A stretch of DNA of 38,991 nt from an uncultured Collinsella sp. (GCA_900550965.1 URUC01000007.1:1-38991), one strand, 5' to 3'. Positions 7,295 through 15,785 are shown, counted from the stretch's first letter. A program made the numbers and translations. Notes: generated by a model not told the origin, from the letters alone.

Positions 7295-7356
7295 CCATAA
7301 TCGAATAGTTTCATTCTCCATAATCTTATAGTAGCGTTTACCATAATCTTATAGTA
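7295..7356 (-). promoter_or_regulatory. Three direct repeats upstream of the DUF4143 ATPase
   Basis: CCATAATCTTATAGTA occurs at 7318-7333 and 7341-7356, with a diverged copy CCATAATCGAATAGTT at 7295-7310. The period is exactly 23 bp, so copies lie roughly on the same DNA face every two turns. They sit 26-87 bp upstream of the start codon and may be operators, possibly for autoregulation. Confidence 0.55.
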
Positions 7357-7410
7357 ACCCAGTTCAAAAGCATTATTTATAGAGCCGAAATCTCAGACCC
7401 TAAATAACAA

Positions 7411-7449
7411 AAGCCACCACAATGGGGGCTGTCCCCATTGTGGTGGCTT
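7411..7449 (-). terminator. Intrinsic terminator of the MATE gene
   Basis: Perfect 17-bp stem (7411-7427 with 7433-7449), 5-nt loop, followed on the minus strand by TTTTGTTATTT. It is 48 nt after the MATE stop codon. A sister hairpin with related sequence is at 33296-33334. Confidence 0.85.
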
Positions 7450-7497
7450 GCAGGCGAGTTAACTTGTTCGACTATCGTACGCCAGCCATGTCCGAGC

Positions 7498-8874
7498 CTA
7501 GAGCGTGGCAAGGCGCTTGGACTCGTGCGCGGCGAGCGCAATGGAGATGATGCCAGTAATGGCATCGGCCACCACCAGGGCGATCCACACGCTCTCGACA
7601 CCCATCATGTTGCCGAGGAGGTACATAAGCGGCACCGAGCAGATCACATAGCGAAGCAGGCCCGTAAACGTGGCGACACCCACCTTCTCGACCGCCTGGA
7701 AATACATCGACATGGTCATGGCAAGATAGCCCAGGGCAACAGCCAGGATGACAGTACGCGTGGCGTTGGCGGCAACCTCAACGAGCGCAGGATCGCTGCC
7801 GGCAAAGAAGGCGCACACCGGGGTGGCGGCAAGCCAGAGCGCGACGGTGACCAGCGCCAGCGTCACAACCTGGTACTTAAGCGTGCAGGAGAGCGTCTCC
7901 TTAAGGCGTGCCCAAGCCTTTGCGCCGGCGTTGAAGGCAGCGATGGGCTGCAGACCGTAGGAGAAGCACTGGGCAACCATCATGGTAATGTAGAGGATGT
8001 AGCCGTTGATCACGCCAAAGGCTGCGATGTAGAGCGAGCCCATGTCGCCGCCGAGCGAACCCAAAAGCGAGTTGGCAACGGTATTAAAGATAAAGGTCGC
8101 ACCCTGGACCAGGAAGAACGGGAAGCCGATCTTGAAGATCTGGCCGCAGATGGCGAGGTCGAGCTTAAGGTCGGCCAGGCTAATCTGGAGCTGGGACTTT
8201 TTGCCCCCGATGAACCAGAAGATACCGATGGCCCAGATACCGATGGAAAGCCCGTAGTACACGCCGGCGCCCATAACGCCAAACTTGAGCACAAACGTGG
8301 AAAGCGCGAGCCAACAGATGGCGACGATGGCCGAAACGGTCATGAGGTTGGCCTGGATCTGAACCTTCTCGTCCACACGCATCACAGCGCCGATCATCTG
8401 GCCAATGACCGTGAGCGGCAGCAGCACGGCGAAGGTGCGCACGCCGGCAACGGTATCGGCCATGATGTCGGGCGTGGCGCCAAAGAATGTGCAGATGGGC
8501 TCGGTAAACACTGCCATCACCACAGCAAGCAGCACACTCACGATCGTGGTGAGCCAAAAGCCCTGGCTAAAAGCCTTGCTTGCGCCCTTGATGTCGCCGG
8601 CACCCAAAAGGTTGCCCACCACGGCGGGCACGCCGGTGCCAAACAGGTTGCCAAAGGCCAGGTTGATGTACTCGACCGACATAATGATCGAGACACAGGC
8701 CAGGCCGTGGGCACCTAGGCCCCAACCCATCACGAGGCCCTCAAGGACCACCATGATGATCTGGGCGAGCATGCCCTGGCCGGTGACGATGGTGTACTTA
8801 CGCACCAGACCGGGAATCGGTTGGGAGGCGAGCTCGCGCTCCTCCTCCACGGCAGCGGTTACTTCTTCTGCCAT
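7498..8874 (-). CDS. MATE-family multidrug/toxin efflux transporter
   Basis: 458-residue integral membrane protein with about 12 hydrophobic segments in two similar halves, the layout of multidrug and toxic compound extrusion transporters, which are driven by Na+ or H+. Characteristic phrases include IPGLVRKYTIVTGQGMLAQ at the N-terminus, GVPAVVGNLLGAGD after the first helices and FNAGAKAWARLKETL in the C-terminal half. The ATG at 8874 has GGGGAG 4 nt upstream. It lies 87 bp downstream of the amidohydrolase in the same direction with no terminator between, so the two are probably co-transcribed. It might export a product of that enzyme, but the substrate cannot be read from sequence. Confidence 0.9.
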   Translation of the reverse strand: MAEEVTAAVEEERELASQPIPGLVRKYTIVTGQGMLAQIIMVVLEGLVMGWGLGAHGLACVSIIMSVEYINLAFGNLFGTGVPAVVGNLLGAGDIKGASKAFSQGFWLTTIVSVLLAVVMAVFTEPICTFFGATPDIMADTVAGVRTFAVLLPLTVIGQMIGAVMRVDEKVQIQANLMTVSAIVAICWLALSTFVLKFGVMGAGVYYGLSIGIWAIGIFWFIGGKKSQLQISLADLKLDLAICGQIFKIGFPFFLVQGATFIFNTVANSLLGSLGGDMGSLYIAAFGVINGYILYITMMVAQCFSYGLQPIAAFNAGAKAWARLKETLSCTLKYQVVTLALVTVALWLAATPVCAFFAGSDPALVEVAANATRTVILAVALGYLAMTMSMYFQAVEKVGVATFTGLLRYVICSVPLMYLLGNMMGVESVWIALVVADAITGIISIALAAHESKRLATL

Positions 8875-8961
8875 TGTTCTCCCCTTTCCTTGAGAGAGTA
8901 GTGCTGAATGGATGTCAGGCGGCTGACAACTGGCACCAAGCCGCCCAATCAAACGATGGCG

Positions 8962-10590
8962 CTATGCCTCAAAGACCACCTTGCCGGCGATCATCGTGAG
9001 GGCTGCGGTAGCCTCGAGCACCTCAGCCGGTTCGCAGTCAAAGAGGTTACGGTCGAGCACACAGATATCAGCCTGTTTGCCGCATGCGAGCGTACCGATG
9101 CGATCCTCGGCATGCATGGCGTAGGCGCTGCCGTAGGTGTAGGCGCGCAGGGCCTCGGCCATGGTGATGCGCTCCTGCGGGAACCACCCTTCTGGGTTGG
9201 AGCCGTCCTCGAGCATGCGGAAGACCGCGCCGTACACCTCCTCCATGGGCTCCAAGCCCACAACGGGGAAGTCACTGCCCAGGTGCACCACGGCACCGCT
9301 GGCAAGCAGGCTATGCAGGGGCCACGAAAGCGCAGCACGCTCGGGGCCCACGGCATCGTCCTTGGCAAGGTCAGCCATATCGAGCAGCATGTGCCACGGC
9401 TGCATACCAGGGCATATACCCAGCTCGGCATAGCGCGGCAGATCCTCGGGCTCAACCGTCTCGTTGTGCTCCATGGAGTGGCGGCAACCCCGCTTACCAT
9501 GCAAGCGCTCGCCCTCCTCAAAGCAATCAAGCACAAAACGCACCGAGCGATCGCCGATCGTATGGACGCGCGTGTCAACGCCCCATTCCTGCGCCCTGAC
9601 AATGGCGGCACGGATGCGCTCTGGATCCTCCGCGGGCTCACCGCAGGTATCGGGCGCGTTGGAATAGGGTTCAAGCATCCAAGCGGTGTGGTCGGAGCAC
9701 ACGCCATCAAGAAACTGCTTAAAGCCGTGCCACTCGACCTGCGTACCCGAGAAGGCGTATTTCTCCTTGATCTGCTCGAGCGTTAAGGACTCGTTTTCGA
9801 ACAGATCGGTGTACAGGAACACGCGCAGTGGCAAGTCGCCCTTGGCATTAAGACCTGCCAACACCGCATACGGGTTTTCCATGCTCACAAACGTAGGATT
9901 GACCATGCCGACCGTAGTGATTCCCAGGGCATTGGCGCGCCGGGCGGTTTTTGCAAACGACGCGTCAACAACCTCGGGCGCTGGGTCGTAGACCTCGTCC
10001 ATAAAGAAGACGCCGGCGTTGTTGGAAAACACGCCCGTCAGATTGCCCTCGGCATCCTTAAGGATCTTGCCGCCTGCGGGATCGGGCGTCTGCGAAGTTA
10101 CTCCCACCTTGTTGATGGCGCAGGTATTGGCACTAAAGGTATGCAGGTCAACCTGCTGCAGAAAGACCGGGCGGTCCGAGATGTACTCATCGATCATCGC
10201 GGCTGTGGGCATCTCGGGGACATCCCACTGGAACTGGATAATCTGGCAGCCCAGGATCCACTCGTTATCGGGATGGTCGGCCGCAAACGCCACGACACGT
10301 TCCATCGCCATCTCAAAACTGGTGCAGTCGATGAGGTTGACGGCAAAATCGGGGTCGGTCATGAACGCGCCCTGGGCAAAATGCGTGTGCGAGTCAATCA
10401 GGCCGGGCATGACGAGCTGGTCGCCAAAGTCGCGCACCTCGGTATCGGGACCGATAAACGGTGCCAGGTGGGCATCGTCACCGCAGGCAACGATTTTATC
10501 GCCCCGCACGGCAACGCCGCCCTTAAACGGCTCGAGCCCATCGCCGGTAAAAACGGCGTTGCTCTTGATAACTACATCAGCCTTGTCCAT
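8962..10590 (-). CDS. Amidohydrolase family protein (YtcJ-like, Amidohydro_3)
   Basis: 542-residue metal-dependent hydrolase. The beta-barrel metal ligands are visible: HxH in DSHTHFAQGAF near residue 65, HTIGDRS in the middle, HSMEHNE, and the late Asp in LGSDFPVVGLEP. The C-terminal KQADICVLDRNLF is typical of the small beta-sandwich domain. YtcJ-like enzymes hydrolyse amides or N-substituted amines; the substrate is unknown. The start at 10590 follows GAGGAGG 6 nt upstream. The order amidohydrolase then MATE transporter suggests an operon, next to a membrane LuxR regulator transcribed in the same direction upstream. A dyad ACCG-N4-CGGT at 10774-10785 in its upstream region recurs near the carbamoyltransferase. 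Confidence 0.88.
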   Translation of the reverse strand: MDKADVVIKSNAVFTGDGLEPFKGGVAVRGDKIVACGDDAHLAPFIGPDTEVRDFGDQLVMPGLIDSHTHFAQGAFMTDPDFAVNLIDCTSFEMAMERVVAFAADHPDNEWILGCQIIQFQWDVPEMPTAAMIDEYISDRPVFLQQVDLHTFSANTCAINKVGVTSQTPDPAGGKILKDAEGNLTGVFSNNAGVFFMDEVYDPAPEVVDASFAKTARRANALGITTVGMVNPTFVSMENPYAVLAGLNAKGDLPLRVFLYTDLFENESLTLEQIKEKYAFSGTQVEWHGFKQFLDGVCSDHTAWMLEPYSNAPDTCGEPAEDPERIRAAIVRAQEWGVDTRVHTIGDRSVRFVLDCFEEGERLHGKRGCRHSMEHNETVEPEDLPRYAELGICPGMQPWHMLLDMADLAKDDAVGPERAALSWPLHSLLASGAVVHLGSDFPVVGLEPMEEVYGAVFRMLEDGSNPEGWFPQERITMAEALRAYTYGSAYAMHAEDRIGTLACGKQADICVLDRNLFDCEPAEVLEATAALTMIAGKVVFEA

Positions 10591-10773
10591 GTGAGCCTCC
10601 TCAGGCATCTTTGGTTGCAACGCGGACGCACCGCCCGCGTGGGCACTCGGTTGGGAGCGTAGCGCTCCCGCATCGGCGCGTGCCTACAAGCCGTGCTCGG
10701 ACGTCTGTCCCACGTCCGCGGCTTCGCGCTACACCCATTGATACACAGGGGCAAATCCATGCCAAGGCCAGGG

Positions 10774-10816
10774 ACCGCAAACGGTCAGTTTAAGCAGGTT
10801 TACACGCTTTACCTGC
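10774..10816. promoter_or_regulatory. Candidate operator region upstream of the amidohydrolase operon
   Basis: ACCGCAAACGGT (10774-10785) is a dyad, followed by GCAGGT (10794-10799) and ACCTGC (10811-10816), a second dyad. Similar dyads occur at 18641-18651, 18720-18730 and 35833-35843. It is proposed as a site for a LuxR-type regulator; the remainder of 10591-10903 has only a small GGGAGCG/CGCTCCC hairpin near 10655. Confidence 0.35.
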
Positions 10817-10903
10817 AGGTTTATTGTCTGAGATTATTACCGCGTCATTACGCCCAACGGCGCCCGCCTTATCGGCAAGGCTCGCATTCAAGGAAAAATA
10901 GGG

Positions 10904-11896
10904 CTAGGAACGCCAAAAGGCATCTATGAGGTCATCTCGGTTGGAGACACCGCTTTTAACGTAGATGCGATGCAAGTGCGCCTTGACAGTGCCAGGGCTG
11001 ATGACCAACTCGCTGGCGATGTTTTGGGCGTCGTTGCCCTTCAGCACCAGCGTGAGCACCTCCTGCTCGCGCCGCGACAGCTTATGGGCATCGGCATAGA
11101 TCACAACGCGTGATGCTAGATCGTCCCCAGAGCGTGCGCTCTCGGCCGCCACGTCCTCATCGGCACGCGGATGACGGGCATACACGCGCAGAATATGGCT
11201 AAACTGGCAAAAGAGTTGGACCGCGCATACCACGAGCAGCACGTTTTCGGAGATATTGCGCTCGGACAGATACCACAAAAAGAGGCTGATGACGGGGTTT
11301 TGAGAGTCGGGGCGGCAGAGCAAAATCATGTAGGTGTCCTCGGCGATTACGCAAAACGCAAGAACGAGTGCCACCTTCCAAAAGAGCTTTGAGCGGTCGA
11401 GGTCGAGTTTCTCAACACGCGTGGCCCTGTGCCGGTAATGCCAGGCGGCATAGGCAAGACATCCTACATTGCCCAGGTCACGCGTGAGCCAAAAGAGATA
11501 CTGCTGCATCTCTCCGGCAGCACCGCTGCGAGGCACCAGCACCAATTGCAAGATTGAAAACGGCACGATAGCAAGTCCGAGCATGCGCGACGTCGGCCTT
11601 TTGCGCAAGCGCGCAAACATCCACAGTACCACGCAGGCATAGATGGCAATACCGAGCACGCAGCGCAGCAAGGGGTGCTGCAACGGCTCGCTAAAGGTAA
11701 CAGCGTAGTCGTATTTGAGCCGATTGTACTCGTCAAAAAAAATGACCGACATATCGAGCATGTAGAGCAAAAAGCCCGCCGCGGCCACCAGGCTGTCGCG
11801 ACGGCGCGTCATGAGCCAAACCACCAATGCCACGGCACTGGTCACCAGAGCCACACCCATGATAATCGTGGTGTAGATATAGAATGCGAAGCTCAT
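10904..11896 (-). CDS. Membrane-anchored LuxR-family regulator
   Basis: 330 residues. The N-terminal 230 residues contain about seven hydrophobic segments, beginning FYIYTTIIMGVALVTSAVALVVW. The C-terminus (LSRREQEVLTLVLKGNDAQNIASELV followed by SPGTVKAHLHRIYVKSG) is a LuxR helix-turn-helix. It is a paralogue of the protein at 18848-19813, sharing the SERNxSEN motif before the last helix and a terminal FW. This one-component design, membrane sensor plus DNA-binding tail, matches AguR of enterococci and lactococci, which responds to agmatine. Here the nearest targets are the downstream amidohydrolase-MATE pair or the antiporter gene. A GGGGGG ribosome-binding site precedes the ATG at 11896. 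Confidence 0.88.
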   Translation of the reverse strand: MSFAFYIYTTIIMGVALVTSAVALVVWLMTRRRDSLVAAAGFLLYMLDMSVIFFDEYNRLKYDYAVTFSEPLQHPLLRCVLGIAIYACVVLWMFARLRKRPTSRMLGLAIVPFSILQLVLVPRSGAAGEMQQYLFWLTRDLGNVGCLAYAAWHYRHRATRVEKLDLDRSKLFWKVALVLAFCVIAEDTYMILLCRPDSQNPVISLFLWYLSERNISENVLLVVCAVQLFCQFSHILRVYARHPRADEDVAAESARSGDDLASRVVIYADAHKLSRREQEVLTLVLKGNDAQNIASELVISPGTVKAHLHRIYVKSGVSNRDDLIDAFWRS

Positions 11897-12021
11897 GTCC
11901 CCCCCTGTTCAGATGCTGTGAGGATGTTGACAGATTCTTTGCCGCAAGATTAGACTCACCGATTAAACGTACTGTATCGTTTAGATAAACAAGCTGTGTC
12001 TCACCGATGAAAGGAGATGCC

Positions 12022-12213
12022 ATGACACCGATCGCTCCGCTCAAGATGCTCGTCGCGCCCGCCGCCAAGGCCATCACCCGACTCGGTTCTTCCATGACCT
12101 ACGACGATGTCCCCTGCGCCGTTGAGGCGCGTTCGGACAGCTGCCCCTACCTGGGCCACGTCCCCTACTTTGCGCCTAAGCTCGTTTCCGATCCCGAGCA
12201 CCGCGAACAGTAA
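12022..12213 (+). CDS. Small conserved-looking hypothetical protein (63 aa)
   Basis: A 63-residue protein starting at ATG 12022, which has AAGGAG 5 nt upstream; the ATG at 12007 does not. It reads MTPIAPLKMLVAPAAKAI, then a mid-section with Cys at two positions (VPCAVEARSDSCPYLGH) and a charged end. There is no signal peptide or clear membrane span. Third codon positions are mostly G or C, supporting real coding. It is divergent from the membrane LuxR gene and convergent with the first antiporter gene, and ends before a shared terminator. I do not recognise it and assign no function. Confidence 0.6.
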   Translation: MTPIAPLKMLVAPAAKAITRLGSSMTYDDVPCAVEARSDSCPYLGHVPYFAPKLVSDPEHREQ

Positions 12214-12226
12214 TCCAAGATGCACC

Positions 12227-12251
12227 AAGCGCCGCGTAACTCGCGGCGCTT
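12227..12251. terminator. Shared terminator hairpin between the small gene and the antiporter
   Basis: AAGCGCCGCG (12227-12236) pairs perfectly with CGCGGCGCTT (12242-12251) around a 5-nt loop. On the plus strand ACTGTTTTGG follows. It overlaps the antiporter stop codon. Confidence 0.65.
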
Positions 12252-13659
12252 ACTGTTTTGGTGCAAAGTAACCTGACCCCCGTGCACCAACGCCGGGATT
12301 GTCGACGCTTCGGCCGCGGCGCGATATGAGGCGCGAAACCTCGCCCAGCAACACGCCGATCACCACACCCATGAGAATGGGCAACTTTGCCATTTCGGCG
12401 GGCGAGCTGTTGAGCGGCACAATCGTAGCGACAATCGAAAGCACGAGCTCTATCACGGGAATCGCGAGCGCTACCACGAGCACCTTACCCTCGAAGGGTG
12501 CGCGGAACACACGCGGGCGACCGTCGCATTTGCGCAGACGCCAAAACGCCGGGAACATCGGGATATAGCTCATAAGCAAGAAGACGACGTTCATCGAGAA
12601 GAAAACCCAAAAGACATCGGAGCCCTCGCCCAGCGGAATCTGGAGCAGTAGCACCATACTTGCAAAACAACCGTTAATGAGCGCCGAGCCGTTGGGCATG
12701 CCGGTCTTTTTGGACACCAACGCAAAGGGACGCGGCATGTTGCCATGGCGCGCGGCATAGCTCGCTACGTTGTTGACGCCAAAGCTCCAGCAGATCATAT
12801 TGGCGAACAGCGTCACCAAAAAGGCCACGCCCACGACCATCGTCAGCGGGTGGGTGCGCCCCACCATAGCGGCGACTGCGTCCACAATGCCCGAATCGAG
12901 TGAAAGCTGCTCGGTGGGAACCGCGGCTCCAATGCCGATGCCGCAAATGATGTAAATTGCCGCAATGGCCACGCCGCCGGCAATAACCGCCTTGGGGATA
13001 TCACGCGACGGGTTCTTCATCGTGCTGGCAAAGGTCGCGACCACTTCGAAGCCCATAAAGTTGAACAGGATAATCGATAGGTACGTCAACGAATTGGTGT
13101 CGCCCAGATCTGGAATGAAGGTCTTAAACGACATGTCGTTGGCAAAGCCGTTATTGCAGGCAAACCAAATGCCGACGATTCCCACCACAGCGGTAATGAG
13201 CACCTTGATGACGGCGCCGCCGTCCATGACCCAATCTGCCTCGGCCACCGGCTGCATTGCCATGACCGTGACGCCCCACACAAAGGCAATCTCGATGGCG
13301 ATTCGGATCCCGAGTGAAAACTCGATACCCCACACCGCATTAATGACACTGGGGAACATGCAGGCGATACTTGCCACCCACAGCGGAAAGTTAACCCAGT
13401 AGCACCAAGAGCAACGGGCGCCCCAACGGTCGCCCAGGCCCAAGCGAACCCAATCGTACAGGCCGCCCTCGGAATCAAACGCCGTACCCAGCTCGGCCAC
13501 CACCAGACCATAGGGAAGCAAAAACGAAATGATAAGGAAGATCCACCAGAAGAACTGCACGTTGCCCATGGCAGATGCCGGAGCCGCCGCCTCGATGGTA
13601 AACACGACGCAGATAACCGAAAGGATAACCTCGATCAGGGAGAACTTTTTACCTGCCAT
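12250..13659 (-). CDS. APC-superfamily permease, probable agmatine/putrescine antiporter (copy 1)
   Basis: 469-residue membrane protein with about 12 hydrophobic segments, related to GadC and AguD-type exchangers. Helix 1 begins LIEVILSVICVVFTIEAAAPASAMGN, and the middle carries FNFMGFEVVATFASTMKNPSRDIPKAV, the usual APC signature with a conserved Glu in the helix 6 break. It is clearly paralogous to the protein at 15871-17310. The role inferred from context is exchange of external agmatine for putrescine. The ATG at 13659 follows GGGGGAG 6 nt upstream. It overlaps by 11 nt a 60-codon Cys-containing ORF, which may couple their translation. It is separated from the second deiminase by hairpins and a terminator, so it likely has its own promoter. 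Confidence 0.85.
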   Translation of the reverse strand: MAGKKFSLIEVILSVICVVFTIEAAAPASAMGNVQFFWWIFLIISFLLPYGLVVAELGTAFDSEGGLYDWVRLGLGDRWGARCSWCYWVNFPLWVASIACMFPSVINAVWGIEFSLGIRIAIEIAFVWGVTVMAMQPVAEADWVMDGGAVIKVLITAVVGIVGIWFACNNGFANDMSFKTFIPDLGDTNSLTYLSIILFNFMGFEVVATFASTMKNPSRDIPKAVIAGGVAIAAIYIICGIGIGAAVPTEQLSLDSGIVDAVAAMVGRTHPLTMVVGVAFLVTLFANMICWSFGVNNVASYAARHGNMPRPFALVSKKTGMPNGSALINGCFASMVLLLQIPLGEGSDVFWVFFSMNVVFLLMSYIPMFPAFWRLRKCDGRPRVFRAPFEGKVLVVALAIPVIELVLSIVATIVPLNSSPAEMAKLPILMGVVIGVLLGEVSRLISRRGRSVDNPGVGARGSGYFAPKQ

Positions 13660-13831
13660 GGCATGCTCCCCCCACGGCAAAAAGGATGGCATCTGTACCG
13701 AAGGCGCAGCCCAAGGTAGGGTTGCAGGCCGCGTCACCGGTACAGGTGCCATCCCAAAGAGAGGAGAGGATGCAGTTGTTGGACCAACGCTCGCGGAACA
13801 GGCGCGTGTAGATAACGATACGCTGGTACAT
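13649..13831 (-). CDS. Small Cys-containing ORF overlapping the antiporter start (60 aa)
   Basis: ATG at 13831 has GGAG 5 nt upstream. The frame runs 60 codons and stops 8 nt inside the antiporter gene, whose ribosome-binding site lies within it, so translational coupling is plausible. The N-terminal half is basic and aromatic (MYQRIVIYTRLFRERW). The C-terminal half has five Cys in all with Gly/Thr/Asp residues (DGTCTGDAACNPTLGC). Codon third positions are G/C-rich as in real genes here. The composition recalls a RiPP precursor or a leader peptide, but no modification enzyme is nearby. Function unknown; coding status moderately supported. Confidence 0.45.
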   Translation of the reverse strand: MYQRIVIYTRLFRERWSNNCILSSLWDGTCTGDAACNPTLGCAFGTDAILFAVGGACHGR

Positions 13832-13886
13832 AGATACTCCGATCAAAACGGCCGCGTTCGCGACCGGAAACTTTCGGCAATTGAAG

Positions 13887-13954
13887 ACGCGTCTGACCTG
13901 GGAAATTCAAGCGAACAATTGGCCTAACCCGCAAAAATCCCAGGCCAGACGCGT
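13887..13954. promoter_or_regulatory. 17-bp inverted repeat upstream of the small ORF and antiporter
   Basis: Arms 13887-13903 and 13938-13954 (ACGCGTCTGRCCTGGGA) match at 16 of 17 positions around a 34-nt spacer. The repeat lies 56 bp before the small ORF, where a promoter or operator for the antiporter transcript is expected. Confidence 0.5.
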
Positions 13955-13970
13955 ACTCAATCAAAGAAAA

Positions 13971-14002
13971 GGGCACTCCGATGTGGAGGCAACGGAGTGC
14001 CC
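13971..14002 (-). terminator. Intrinsic terminator after the second agmatine deiminase
   Basis: GGGCACTCCG (13971-13980) pairs perfectly with CGGAGTGCCC (13993-14002), followed on the minus strand by TTTTCTTTG. It separates the deiminase operon from the antiporter transcript. Confidence 0.7.
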
Positions 14003-14098
14003 AAAGAAAACCCAACCGACCAAGACATCAAGCAAATCAACCATCAATGCCCCAAGATGGTCCGATTCACCGACCGTCCGATTGATCGGCTGGGTTTT

Positions 14099-14184
14099 CG
14101 AGGTGCCCCAGGTCGCCGCGAAAGAGGAGCGAAGCGTACTTTGGTACGCGAGCGACGGTTTGAGCGGCGAGATGGGGTGCCTCG
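14099..14184 (+). repeat. Structured repeat element C, copy 1
   Basis: An 86-nt element that folds into one long interrupted hairpin: outer stem CGAGGTGCCCC with GGGGTGCCTCG, second stem TCGCCGC with GCGGCGA, and apical stem GCGTAC-TTTG-GTACGC. Outer stems of the three copies differ in sequence but keep pairing and keep a tandem G-T wobble on this strand. The rest of 13832-14297 contains the inverted repeat, a terminator and copy 2, and no gene. Confidence 0.7.
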
Positions 14185-14209
14185 GAAAGCCAGACGTTTA
14201 CTCGGCGTG

Positions 14210-14297
14210 CTCAGGTGCGCCAGATTGGCGCGAACGAGGAGCGTAGCGTACTGACGCTACGTAAGCGACGAGTGAACGCCAAGGTGGCGTGCCTGAG
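14210..14297 (+). repeat. Structured repeat element C, copy 2
   Basis: An 88-nt copy abutting the stop codon of the second deiminase: outer stem CTCAGGTGCGCCA with TGGCGTGCCTGAG, second stem TTGGCG with CGCCAA, apical stem GTAGCG with CGCTAC. The conserved segment GAGGAGCGTAGCGTACT matches copy 1 with one difference. Confidence 0.7.
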
Positions 14298-15503
14298 TTA
14301 CGCCGAGGGCTCCTGCTGGGTAATGCAGTGGATATTGCCGCCGCCGAAGACGACCTGCTCGGACTGAACGCCGACGCACTTGTAGACGCCCTCGCCCCAG
14401 ACCTCGTCATAGATCTTCTGGAGCGTGTCAACGGCCAGCTGGTCGTTCTCGTCGCCGTACTGCGGGACGATAACGCCGTGGTTGGTGACCAGGTAGTTCA
14501 TGTAGGAGGCGATCAGCGGCTCGTCGGGAACGCGCGGCTCGGCGTTCTCGTCGGCGTCGATGGTGTCGCAGGAAGCCTGGTCCATGAACAGCGGGTTCAC
14601 GGGCATGCAGAGCTTGTAGACCTTCATCTTGCGGCCCTTGGCGTCAACGGCGTTGGAGAGGGTCTCGTAGGCAGCGTGGCACTGCTCGTAGAACGGATAC
14701 TCGGGATCGTCGGTCCAGATGCAGGCCATGACGCCCGGGGCGATGAACGTGGCGACGTCATCGATGTGGCCGTTGGTCTCCTCGGGGTCGATGCCCTCCT
14801 TGACCCAGATGACCTTCTCGACACCCAGGTAATCCTTGAGGTGCTCGTCCATATAGGCGCGAAGCTCCTCGCTCCAGGGCTCAAACTTCTTGTGGAACTT
14901 GGGCCAGATGGACTCGGGATCATCTTCCTCCTCCAAAACCGCAGAGCAGGTGCGACCCGGGGAAAGCAGGCACTGGTCGGTCACGACAAGGGTGCCCTCG
15001 CCGTCGACGGTGATGGAGCCGCCCTCGAGGATCATGTCATCGGGACGATAGCGACGGCAGCCGGAGAGCTCAGCCATCTTAAGGGCGATCTGCTCGTCCT
15101 TGTCCCACGGGAAATAAAGACCGTCGACGAGACCGCCGTAGGCGTTGAAGTGCCAGTGGTTGGCGCGCTTCTCACCCTTGCCGTTGATGACGTAGGTGGC
15201 GGCGGTGTCGCGGAACCAAGCGTCGTCGGTGGTCATCTCGATAACGGTGACGTTCTCGTCGTTCTCGAAGACGGCCTTGCAGTTGGCGTAGTCAGCCTGA
15301 TTGGCGCACATGGTGACCGGGGTGAACTCGGCGATGGCGCGGGCGATGGCGGCATACTGCTTCTGAGCCGGCTTGGCGCCGTGGGCCCAGGTGTCGGTGC
15401 GGTGGGGCCAGCCCATCCACACGCGATCCTGCGGGGCGAACTCAGCAGGCATGAAGAAGCCGTCGGCCTTGGGAGTGGACTCGGACTCGGTGATCGTACG
15501 CAT
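14298..15503 (-). CDS. aguA: Agmatine deiminase (second copy)
   Basis: 401-residue paralogue of the first deiminase. It has DDAWFRD (residues 93-99), NGHIDDVATF with the catalytic His, and GGGNIHC with nucleophile Cys393. It is longer by an acidic insert near residues 190-220 (LEEEDDPESIW). The motif after RDT reads AATYV, where agmatine deiminases normally have GPTFV, so two usually conserved residues are Ala; activity on agmatine is likely but not certain. The ATG at 15503 follows GGAGGAAA. It is transcribed in the same direction as the putrescine carbamoyltransferase and second antiporter genes, so this copy probably belongs to that operon, although a 367-bp gap with hairpins intervenes. 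Confidence 0.92.
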   Translation of the reverse strand: MRTITESESTPKADGFFMPAEFAPQDRVWMGWPHRTDTWAHGAKPAQKQYAAIARAIAEFTPVTMCANQADYANCKAVFENDENVTVIEMTTDDAWFRDTAATYVINGKGEKRANHWHFNAYGGLVDGLYFPWDKDEQIALKMAELSGCRRYRPDDMILEGGSITVDGEGTLVVTDQCLLSPGRTCSAVLEEEDDPESIWPKFHKKFEPWSEELRAYMDEHLKDYLGVEKVIWVKEGIDPEETNGHIDDVATFIAPGVMACIWTDDPEYPFYEQCHAAYETLSNAVDAKGRKMKVYKLCMPVNPLFMDQASCDTIDADENAEPRVPDEPLIASYMNYLVTNHGVIVPQYGDENDQLAVDTLQKIYDEVWGEGVYKCVGVQSEQVVFGGGNIHCITQQEPSA

Positions 15504-15785
15504 AAGATTTCCTCCAAATCGAACGATCGCTTGCCGCGGGCGGGTTACCCGCGGCCTAAAACCAAGAGATAGTGGGCGCCCGTCCCCCGGCAAAGGTCGG
15601 GGCGCCCGGTACCGGTTTTCACGGAGCCGCACCGGCGAGCGACGACGTAGCCAAGTGCGCGGAGACATGCGCACGAAGGATACGAGAGAGAGGTTGGGGC
15701 GGGAGGTGGTTACCGGAGCTATCGCTCGCACCCGCCCCAGGGAATGGTTAGCAAATTTGTCGCTTTGGGCACGCCCCCGAAGAGG
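15504..15785. other. Intergenic region with small G+C-rich hairpins
   Basis: No gene is seen. CCGCGGG (15534-15540) pairs with CCCGCGG (15548-15554) close to the deiminase start, and GGGCGCCC (15574-15581) with itself at 15600-15607. Neither has a strong T-run. They may attenuate or process the operon transcript. Confidence 0.4.

Noticed and set aside
7438..8718. Plus-strand open frame of 426 codons over the MATE gene
   Set aside because: Antisense to a well-defined MATE transporter; composition (His, Asp, Gly rich) and lack of a ribosome-binding site mark it as a shadow.
10821..11040. Protein-like plus-strand phrase ITPNGARLIGKARIQG near the end of a LuxR gene
   Set aside because: It runs straight into the antisense of the LuxR helix-turn-helix region and has no start signal.
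13649..13831. Lanthipeptide or sactipeptide cluster built on the Cys-rich ORF
   Set aside because: No modification enzyme, peptidase or dedicated exporter lies next to it; kept only as a small ORF of unknown role.
14289..15572. Long plus-strand open frame of over 400 codons across the second agmatine deiminase
   Set aside because: It is the antisense shadow of a clear agmatine deiminase; high G+C makes long spurious frames common here, and its sequence is a low-complexity Val/Leu/Gly/Asp mix.
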